A stretch of 64,000 bases of DNA from Liquidambar formosana. Lineage: Eukaryota; Streptophyta; Magnoliopsida; Saxifragales; Altingiaceae. How positions within the stretch are numbered: the first letter of the stretch is position 1; every line of letters begins with the position of its first letter. This document shows, in pieces, positions 56,143 to 64,000 of this stretch. Where the stretch lies: positions 18,447,850 to 18,511,849 of the forward strand of contig CM077832.1 of assembly GCA_039720395.1 (NCBI GenBank), given 5' to 3'. The translations under genes were made by a program, and so were the position numbers. The notes under the pieces are model-generated. The model did not search any database. It was not told the origin of the DNA and saw nothing but the letters and a program-made list of their open reading frames with translations.

Positions 56143-56478
56143 GCAGGGGCAGAGCCAGGATTTATCTTTAAGGGGGGCACTGTGCTGTGATTTTATGAAG
56201 TGGGATCTGAGAACTAAAAGCCCTAGAAAGCAAATTTTAAAAAAAAAAATTACTTTTTAGTTATCATTTTTCAATTTAATACCAAAAAAAGATTTTTTTG
56301 GTCAACTTATTACAAATTGACTGTAAATATACTTTAAAATGACTATTATCTCCTCTTTTTGGCATTATGTTGAGAAATAGTCATCAAATAGTAATATCTC
56401 TCCCAAATAAAAAAAAAAATTGGTTGAGCCAATGGGGGGAGGCACGTGCCCCCCCAAGGCCCCTGGCTCTGCCCCTGC
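56143..56478. mobile_element. hAT-like MITE B
   Basis: Perfect 17-bp TIRs gcaggggcagagccagg/cctggctctgcccctgc. Taking CAGGGGCAGAGCC as the terminus, flanking 8-mers cccttcgg and ccctttag match at 6 of 8. The CAGGGGC-AGCCAGG end is a common plant hAT-type MITE end. It is 336 bp, non-coding, and inverted relative to MITE A 122 bp away. Confidence 0.85.
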
Positions 56479-56940
56479 CCTTTAGTATAAGATATCATTT
56501 ACAATAGAACCCAAAATAAATTTGTTTCTCTCATAACCCCTTTTGAGCATGAATGGACTAAAGTACACTTTATATACACCTAACCCATCCTTCTCCCTCA
56601 TTCTCACCCTACACTCTCTTTCTTTCTCTCTCTGTTGCAGTTCTTTTTCTCTTCCATGGTTACCATCGGTGACGACTTCCACCAACGATCGAACTTCGAC
56701 CATTTTTCGACTTCCAACGACCCTACCACTGACCTTCTCCATCTCTAGCAACCTCTATAAGATTCGTGACTCTCCTCTGCCTTCATCTCAGCAAAAAAAC
56801 AAGCCTAACTCATCACCCTAATTTTATCACTATCTTCTCCATTCATCTTCTCCTCTTCTTCTTGTTCTTCTTGTTCTTCTTTAAAACTTGTTCCTATTTA
56901 CAATAGAGAAAAAAGGCATAATATAAAACATTATTTACAT
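56479..56940. other. Pyrimidine-rich leader-like DNA, no gene recognised
   Basis: It has CT-rich stretches and a TATA-like tttatatacacc at 56567-56578. Frames are open on both strands but no domain is recognised. Confidence 0.4.
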
Positions 56941-57214
56941 CAAATAGTAACGGTTTACTATTTTGGCTATAAAAAATAGCATTTTTCATGCTATTAAAAT
57001 TTCTACAGCAAATAGTAATAGTTTACCATTTTGGCTATAAAAAAAACTGTTGTTTCTTGTGCTACTAAAATTTCTACAGCAAATAGTAACACTTTACAAT
57101 TTTGGCTATAAAAAACAGTATTTCTCATGTTACTAAAATTTCTATAGCAAATAATAACAATTTACTATTTTGGTTATAAAAAATAGCATTTCTCATGCTA
57201 CTAAAAATTCTACA
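56941..57214. repeat. 68-bp tandem repeat, 4 copies
   Basis: Units start caaatagtaa at 56941, 57009, 57080 and 57148. Each contains the small inverted repeat AATAGTAA...TTACTATT, the segment ttggctataaaaa and a final ttctacag. Confidence 0.9.
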
Positions 57215-57472
57215 GCAGATAGCCATGGTTGAACAAAAACTAAAAAGAAAGAAAAAAAGGGAGAAGATAGCCATGGTTGAACTTTGGCCAGATCTGGTGG
57301 GACAAAGGAAAAAAAAAATGAAAAGAAGAAAAAGAAGACAACAACGAAGAAACAGAGGACATCCATGGCTAGTTGGTACAAATCTAGTTTTCAGATCTGG
57401 TGAGGGAGGGAGAAGAGAGAAAGAGAGAAGAGAACGATAGGTGGTGGAAGTAGAGATGGTGGTAACCCGTCG
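57215..57472. other. Purine-rich DNA before the solo LTR
   Basis: A- and G-rich with agccatggttgaac repeated (57221, 57270). No gene is recognised. It continues right of the LTR at 59773. Confidence 0.4.
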
Positions 57473-57477
57473 GAGAA
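57473..57477. repeat. TSD gagaa (left) of solo LTR
   Basis: Identical to 59768-59772. Confidence 0.85.
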
Positions 57478-59767
57478 TGTTACGACCCAAATTAATTAAG
57501 TCGTGATCGATATGAATAAATCCAGTTTAATTAAGAAAATCATTTAGGAGGCACGGGAAAGACACGTGTTAGAAAACCTGTAATTTCAATGAAAATTTCG
57601 GCATAACCCATTCGTAAATGGAACATACCATAATAAAAACCTGTATAAAATAGTCATAAAATTCCCTGTCGACCATCATTGGTATCATCACATGCTAAAT
57701 AAACCATATAAAGAGACCTATGGAATTAAAATATTACAAACCATAAGTTATTACGTGTCTAGCGCCCGTTGGCCGAATACAAAAGTGTTTAGTTAATACA
57801 TAACCATGATATTAAAATTGTTCAAGATCATAATAATGTTCTAAAATGATTTGACAATTAGCTAGTTCCCATCAAAGCATAACACCTCAAGGTAAGGTCT
57901 CCCCAAATGTGAAATCATCTAAAAAAGTTTTATTAAAAATAGGGGTAAGTATAAAACTCAGTAGATATAATTTTCATATAGAAATAACCCAAGCATAATA
58001 ACATAACCCATTTAAATCATGCTTAAAATATAATTAAAACACATGCAATGTCATTTATGATATGCGACTCATGTCCATTTAACATAATCTATAATTACTG
58101 ACCACTCCCGCAGAAGTCTTCGCACAGAAACGGAGGATTTAAACCCACCTCCAAGAGGACAACACAAGAGTTCTTACCTGGAACCGAAAGTAGCCTCTGA
58201 TTCGGGAACACAAGGGTTCCTACTTTGAACCGGAAAGTACTTAGGACCAAAGGAATGGAAAACACTACTAAGTCCCTTGACCGCTAGTAATCTAAATCCA
58301 ATGACCCTTTAATATACTTTTACCAAGTAATTAATTAAATTCATTTCATGCATTTTATGCCAATAAATGCCATGAAAAGCATAAAAACCCATACACATGT
58401 CAATTATTCCAAAAATCAACGGTATATAATTATCCCATAATTATATAACATGTGGGGCTATGTAAAACATGTAAAATATGGACCAATAAAAATTTACATA
58501 GCATATACATCCAAAATAAACCAAAATATAACAAGTATATTAACCCATATACTCCCAAATGTAATATTCCTAAATATAGGGTTATGTAAACTAACCCCTC
58601 AGTACATACATTACAAAATATCCATGATAATACACCCAAAAATCACGTAAACCCATAAATAACACCAATATACCTTTTTATTCATCATATATTGACTTAT
58701 ATGCTAACCCATTATCACCCCTAAGGTTAAAGCTTATGAAAATTACACCTACCACAAATATGTTGCACCAAACGTAGAGAAAATGTGTTGGGAGGGTTGG
58801 ATCCGAGCCTATAATGCAAAAACAAGCTCTTTACTCCACGGATCACGCTTGATCTCCCAACCCCACGTGTAGAATGAGGAACCCAACCCTTAGAATGCAT
58901 TCAAATCCATCAAGATAAGGTGAGAGAGCTAAACCCTTTGCATGCAAGCTAAATCCCACTCTCTCTCTCAACTATACCCACACTCTCTCTCCTCTCTTTT
59001 TAAGGGTTTTGAAGTGAAAATGCTGAAAATGAATGAGTATGGGTCGAAATAAGGGGTTTTAAAAGGAGGAGAAGGGTACATGCGTCATTTGTTCTCTTTA
59101 AAAAAATCTGCCAGTCGAGGGTTTCAAACGGCTGAAAACAAGTTTCAGCCGGCTGAAACTAAATGAAAAAATTCTCCTTCTCTGGATTGTTCAAACAGCT
59201 CAAATGTAAACTTTCAGCCGTCTGAAATACACAAACAGCTGAAAATAGACAATTAGTCAGGCAATTCTTCATCAACCTTGATCACAGCCTTCTTTTCATT
59301 AAAAACATTTAAGTAATCTTACTTTAAGTTATTTAATGAAAATAAGCAAACAACCCCCCATTTGAATTCAAATAAAATATCAAAAAAATCAAATTCCAAG
59401 TATATCAAAATCTTATTTTCAAGTTTTAGTACAAAATCCGACTCCCGATAGATTTTTCAAAAACAAACATACGAGGAATCCGATCGAATCAGTGGCAATA
59501 AAATCCCATAAAATCACAGATGTCTTATAATATTATAGACTTCCATTATCGTCAAAAATTATCTTTAAAAACGAAGTTTTACGAAAATCCATTTTTTTTT
59601 TCTAACACTTAGCCAAATTTCAGCAGCCTAAAACGTGAAATCGTAAACACATCAACATCACACATATGCAATACCTATGCTTGACAATACCCGACAAATC
59701 AACTAATGTACATGCAAATCATGCATTAAAGATGTGATTGTCTTAATTAAATGACACGGGCATTATA
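57478..59767. mobile_element. Gypsy-type solo LTR
   Basis: It starts TGTTACGACCC and ends GGGCATTATA. Gypsy LTRs of this group typically end GGGCGTTACA, so the end fits after two C-to-T type changes. A perfect 5-bp TSD gagaa flanks it. It is 2,290 bp and non-coding, with no PBS or PPT partner, so it is probably the product of LTR-LTR recombination. It contains CAGCCGNCTGAAA words at 59105-59245 next to a TTTTAAAA TATA-like site (about 59060) in minus orientation. Confidence 0.85.
59105..59245 (-). repeat. Palindromic word array in solo LTR
   Basis: Words such as TTTCAGCCGGCTGAAA, TTTCAGCCGTCTGAAA and AAACGGCTGAAA; about six degenerate copies. Confidence 0.8.
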
Positions 59768-59772
59768 GAGAA
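59768..59772. repeat. TSD gagaa (right) of solo LTR
   Basis: The partner of 57473-57477. Confidence 0.85.
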
Positions 59773-60493
59773 GAAGCGTCGCTTGGCCATCGTTGGAGAG
59801 ATGTTGTGGATGGAAACCATAGGAGAGTGGAAGCTATTGTCGGAGAAGAACAGTTGTCAGTGGAAGTTTTTGCCGGTGGAACCATGTGAGAGAAGAATAA
59901 CCTAAAACAAATCTGATAAATAGAAAAGGTTAAAACAAGAATTTTCAAAAAATGGTTTTCTTTATGCTAAAATAATCTCTAAAAAATAGGGTTATGGAGT
60001 TAAAAATTCTTATAGCGGATTAATTGTTAAAAGCACTATCCTATTAGGGGTATAGTGGGTTTATTGTTAAAAGCACTACCCTATTAGGGGTAATTGATAA
60101 TTTCTTCTTTTTTCTTTATCCACCAGTCCACCATCACACTCTGTCACTCTGTCACTCTGTCATTCCTCTGTCCCGTTCCATCTATTCTTCCATATTCTTC
60201 CTATCTCCCCATCTCTCCTCTTCCATTATCCTCTTGGAGCTTCCACAACTCGACGAAAGCAATGATACTGAGAGTTTGAATTTGAAATCGGACTCTGGGG
60301 TTTACAAAGGCCAGCGATGATGCCAATGCCGGCAATAATGCCAAGCCAACAACAATGCAACTGAAAGCCATAGCTTTTCTCTCTCTAAAGCTCTGACCTT
60401 TTCCTTGTCTCCCTCGTCTCAACACTCTCTCTAACTCTCTCTCCCTTTTCTCTTCTTCCATCTCACCTTCAACTACAGATCTAAGCCTTCTTC
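59773..60493. other. No gene recognised
   Basis: It contains a 40-bp tandem duplication (60020-60097) and CT-rich sequence (60120-60230, 60375-60480). Open frames here are low-complexity. Confidence 0.4.
60020..60097. repeat. 40-bp tandem duplication
   Basis: Two copies of attgttaaaagcacta-cctattaggggta. Confidence 0.85.
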
Positions 60494-60501
60494 AGTGGGA
60501 T
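60494..60501. repeat. TSD agtgggat (left)
   Basis: Identical to 61519-61526. Confidence 0.9.
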
Positions 60502-61518
60502 TAGGCCTAGCAATTGGGTGGGTTTGGGTGGATTTGGGTGGGTTTCAATGGGTGTAGTCAAAATATTAACCAAACCCAACCCAACCCATTTACATGAAGA
60601 CCCATTTAAGCAAAACCCAAACTCACCCATTTATTATAGGTTGAAACCCAAACTTACCCATTTAAACCCATCGTCATCAAACCCAGTCGAACCCCAAACC
60701 CATCATCATCAAACCCCAAACCCATCGTCATTAAACCCAGTTGAACCCCAAACGCAGCAGTCCTCGCAGCAGTCCTCGACAAGCTCAATTATTGACGATG
60801 GACTCGAGAGCGGCAATCTTGGCTTTGGCTTCGTCAACGGCAGACGAATCAAGGGCGGGGACCGAGGGCTTGGAGGAAATCGCAGGCGTAAATGGCAGGG
60901 GAAATCGCAGTGCCGAGAACATCAAAAAGAAGAGGAGATTGCAGTGGCGGTTCGTCAGTGAGGTTGGCGGCTGTGCTTCGTCGACAAGGTTGGTGTAGGG
61001 TAGATCTTAGTGGAGTTGGCCGGAAAGCACTTTTTTTTTCCTTGTCTCTTCTTTTCCTTTTCTTCTCCTCTTCCCTCCCGTCGGACAACCCTCTTTTTTT
61101 CTTTTTTTTTTTCCTTTTCTTTCTCTTCCCTTCTGTTGTCGGAAAAAATGGATGTTTTGGCTTTCCACCACAGCAACACTCACCGTCGGCCACCTGAACT
61201 CAATTGAGTCTTCGATCTTCCGAGCAATTTTTTTTTTTCCTTTTTTCTCCATGCGTTTGTGCTGCCTGGTATATGTATATATTTTTGGGGCAAAATTTTA
61301 TTTTTTTGGCCCCTTTTCCATGCTTCAATCAGTGTTGTGGCCTATCGGGTTTCATTACACCCAAATTTTTTTTATACCAACCTGATTAGACCCAATTATT
61401 AGTTGGGTTATTATGGGCACTCATTTATCACCCAATTAATAAAATCACTCATCTGCACCCATTTAACTTGGGCGGGTGTGGGCGGGTTAGTGGGTTTGGG
61501 CATAAATTGCCAGCCCTA
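60502..61518. mobile_element. hAT-like non-autonomous element with GGGT words
   Basis: Termini TAGGCCTAGCAATT and inverted TAGGGCTGGCAATT match at 12 of 14. A perfect 8-bp TSD agtgggat flanks it, the hAT size. Subterminal regions are packed with GGGTGGGTTTGGGT/AACCCA words (60512-60760 left, 61380-61505 right). The core (60760-61200) is GC-rich and gene-like without a recognised domain. There is no transposase. Confidence 0.9.
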
Positions 61519-61526
61519 AGTGGGAT
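61519..61526. repeat. TSD agtgggat (right)
   Basis: The partner of 60494-60501. Confidence 0.9.
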
Positions 61527-62891
61527 GATGGTGGCAATTTGACGTAATGACGGGATGAAGACGAAGACGACGAGACTCCGGCGACCCTGATCTGCCGTGT
61601 AAACCCAGATATGCCTTCAACGTCGACCACACAATTCTCACCGGATCTGAAGCTAACGAATTCCTCATCCTTCCGACGACGTCGTTATCCCTCCAACGAT
61701 GATTGCGAACCCTTTCAATGGGTAAGCCAACCTCCCTTCTTTCTCTCTCTCTCTCTCTCCTTGTAATATTTCTCTTTGTGTATTGATTCATTCAACAGAG
61801 AAATTCATGAATTTATCTGAGTAATCCATGAATTTATCTGAGAAATCCATGAATTTGTCTGAGAAATTCATGGCTGCCATGGCTTCACTCAAATAAATTC
61901 ATGAATTTCTAAATGAATTCTTGATTTTATCTGCGACGGTGTCAGGGAAGAGGAGGAGAAGTGGGGGGGTCGTCGGGGAAGGGAGGGTTTGTCGGAGTTG
62001 TCGGGAAGGGAAGGTCGTCGGATGTTTTTTTTTTTTAATTTTTTATGTCAAGACCTTTTTTTATTGGTGCTGAATTGCTAATGTGTGGAGTTGCTGTATT
62101 TGTGTTGCTTCTTATAGCGCGCAGCACCCTGTATTCAAATGGCCACGACCCTTTTTGAGCTCAAGACATGTCAAAATGGAATTGGTTTTTAATTTTCCCT
62201 CCTAAACATACCCGTGTAATAACTGGCATGGAAAATATTTGTATGCCTGCAGATCACTTTTAGGAACTTCAATTCTCTTTTCACAAATTATATGCCATAT
62301 AAATTCAGGAACCTAAACAAATATAGGAGAAAAGTTTAGAAGAGTCATTAATTAAAGAACGGATTTAGCTAGGGTAAACAATTGGCTTTGCTACTGACAA
62401 GCTTCGATTTAACCTTTTCCAATTGCTGAAACCATGCTAGGAAAAAAAATAATAATAATAAATCTAAAAATAATAAGCTTATTCGGCCCGGTTTAAAGCC
62501 CTCATAATGGTTTTAATAGTTTTATAGAAAATTCACTAGCTATAGCAATTTCATACATGAATATTGAGTATTTCACGCCGGTGGGGCCCACTAACCCACT
62601 AGATTATTGTCTACAACTACACAAATTAGGTTCGTGAAGATATGAATTCTCCAACTGCCACTCACCGAATTAGTGCAAATAAATTTACAAACAAACTATG
62701 GTTGTTTCCATGTTTACATCAAATCAGCTACAAAAGGCAAAATTTTGATTTTTATTCGCGTCTGTTTAGGACATCCCTCAGAATTCCAAGAATAGGGACC
62801 GAACTACACTAAAGCCTAGGGCCGCGGTCATGTGCCTTCTTCCCCTATCCTTGGAGTTTTAAATTTTTTTTATTTTTTTTATTTATATCTA
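61527..62891. other. No gene recognised
   Basis: A GC-richer patch (61555-61720) ends in a donor-like gg|gtaagc and could be an exon relic. A (CT)n tract lies at 61741-61760 and a 21-bp tandem repeat at 61801-61872. The rest is AT-rich. Confidence 0.4.
61801..61872. repeat. 21-bp tandem repeat, about 3.4 copies
   Basis: Units of atccatgaatttatctgaga with small changes. Confidence 0.9.
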
Positions 62892-63329
62892 TCTATACTA
62901 CTTATAAAAGTTTGTATTTTAAAAAAACTTTTTGATTGATCGTTATACCCTTATTTTAAATTTTAAATTTTAAATTTTAAATACTTATTTGCCCCCCATA
63001 TTTAACCAATTAAAAATGTTTATTTTACAGCAAAAAAGAAGGAAAAAGAAAAATAAAGATAATGACGTCCACTTTTTGAATTCTACACAGCCTCCACTAC
63101 CATATGCGCATATTTCCTAGCCAATTTCTTATTCCTATGATAACTTCTAACTAATGATAGAATTTTAACTTATTGTATTGAGGGTCCATGACTTAAATCA
63201 ACAAAAAGTAATAAATAAATAGATTTCCATGTTATATATATATATAGATATGAGAAAATTTATGAATTTTCATATATATTTTATTATTTAAATATTATTC
63301 ATGTGCAATGCATGTGTGCCCATATCTAG
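62892..63329 (+). mobile_element. Non-autonomous Helitron
   Basis: It starts TCTATACTACTTATAAAAG after an A and ends ...CATATCTAG before a T, with a hairpin CATGTGCAATGCATGTG about 10 bp from the end. There is no TSD. It is the same family as the minus-strand copy at 33900-34275 (matching ends and cttttgattga, cccttattttaa blocks). Confidence 0.85.
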
Positions 63330-63689
63330 TTATTATTAATAAAAGCCTCTTAAACTGAAAAAATTTTTATTCATAATTTTGCCCTCCTTTAAATTTATAA
63401 ATACATATTTAGACTTAATGGACATCCTTCTCAGTAGGTAACAAATAAAAATTAGATTCTAACTTAAACTTGTAATAAGTGAAAGTTAAATTCTTACTTA
63501 GACTCCTATTGCTGCCAAACTAAGGACAACTATTAAGTTGGTTTTTTTAACATGTTAAATTCTACCGACAAACTAAGGACAACTATCAAGTTGTATGACA
63601 CCATATATGCCTACACACTCTTTAAATATTCGGTTTTATGAAAAAAAAAAAAAAAAAAAAAACAAATATATATAGGATGATGATTAGGT

Positions 63690-63833
63690 AAGCATATGTT
63701 GATATAACTTATATCAACACCAGCATTGGGAGTTGTACCTTATGCATTAGTGGAATATGAGGTACATTAGACCAATAAAAGGGGTACAATCCCTGATGCA
63801 AGGTGCTGATATAACTTATATCAACACATACTG
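63690..63833. mobile_element. Foldback MITE
   Basis: The outer halves are inverted repeats of about 50 bp, each containing the palindrome GTTGATATAACTTATATCAAC (63699-63719; variant at 63805-63826). It is about 144 bp and can form a near-complete hairpin. Confidence 0.75.
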
Positions 63834-63877
63834 ATGAGAATATAACTGTATGTATATATTTATATATATAAAGCTTC

Positions 63878-63969
63878 GATCATGTACTGGATATATCGGA
63901 TATCCTGCGCGCATCGCTCATAAATGGTTGTAATCGAACGGGATACTCCGGGATATCCCGCACATGATC
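63878..63969. mobile_element. Small MITE with GATCATGT ends
   Basis: Inverted ends GATCATGTACTGGATAT and GATCATGTGCGGGATAT. About 92 bp with GGATATCC words inside, resembling the MITE at 33725-33873. Confidence 0.6.
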
Positions 63970-64000
63970 AGCCCTATATATATATATATATATATATATA

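Noticed and set aside
60512..60760. Interstitial telomere repeat
   Set aside because: GGGTGGGTTTGGGT words resemble TTTAGGG but are confined to the subterminal parts of an element with TIR and TSD.
60849..61252. Overlapping Lys/Glu-rich and Phe-rich frames
   Set aside because: They come from a TTTTC/CTTTT low-complexity tract within the hAT-like element.

Overview
This window is nuclear DNA of a seed plant, most likely a flowering plant with a large repeat-rich genome. It is AT-rich and has plant-type Copia, Gypsy, LINE, TRIM, Helitron, Mutator-like, hAT-like and Stowaway-like elements with iMet primer-binding sites. Host coding DNA is sparse, and its exons sit between transposon-filled introns. 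There is no bacterial-style operon, CRISPR array or rRNA. The species cannot be named from the sequence.

Host genes. (1) A plus-strand gene of unknown family is supported by four phase-compatible exons (11237-11345, 21755-21817, 27850-27909, 34780-34989). They are separated by introns of about 10.4, 6.0 and 6.9 kb that are full of nested transposons; the 5' part was not found. (2) A compact intronless gene at 43253-43816 has a TATA box and encodes a small, basic, unidentified protein with a VKAAAWAWYQHGSGS core. (3) A promoter/5'-leader/signal-peptide-like first exon at about 37338-37791 has its promoter region repeated in inverted orientation at 38294-38534.

Mobile DNA by region. 1-2301 is a Gypsy-like LTR. 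3.2-10.9 kb holds a Stowaway-like MITE, a Copia 3' end, several copies of a Mutator-like family whose ends are packed with ATATCGATAT words, an LTR/TRIM fragment, a Copia RT remnant and LINE RNase H remnants. 11.5-17.3 kb holds another copy of the ATATCGAT family, a Mutator-like MITE with 9-bp target duplications, and a three-level nest (TRIM inside Mutator-like element inside LINE) in which both outer insertions keep their target-site duplications. 18-27 kb holds a SINE, two TRIMs, two further terminal-inverted-repeat elements with subterminal word arrays, LINE debris and an 81-bp tandem repeat. 28.2-32.5 kb is a small Copia element disrupted by DNA encoding a Myb/SANT-like protein. 33.9-34.3 kb and 62.9-63.3 kb are two Helitrons of one family. 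45407-55689 is a nearly full-length 10.3-kb Copia element on the minus strand, with LTRs, PBS, PPT, 5-bp TSD, a decayed gag-pol and an additional decayed ORF downstream of RNase H. It is inserted in the end of a hAT-like MITE that has an inverted sister copy next to it. 57478-59767 is a Gypsy-type solo LTR and 60502-61518 is a hAT-like element with an 8-bp TSD.

Most notable signals: arrays of the near-palindrome TTTCAGTCGACTGAAA upstream of TATA boxes in the Copia LTRs, again inside the Copia element upstream of its extra ORF, and in related form in the Gypsy solo LTR; several unrelated-looking transposon families that share an architecture of short TIR plus subterminal word array plus GC-rich gene-like core; and the convergent inverted promoter repeat at 37.3-38.5 kb.
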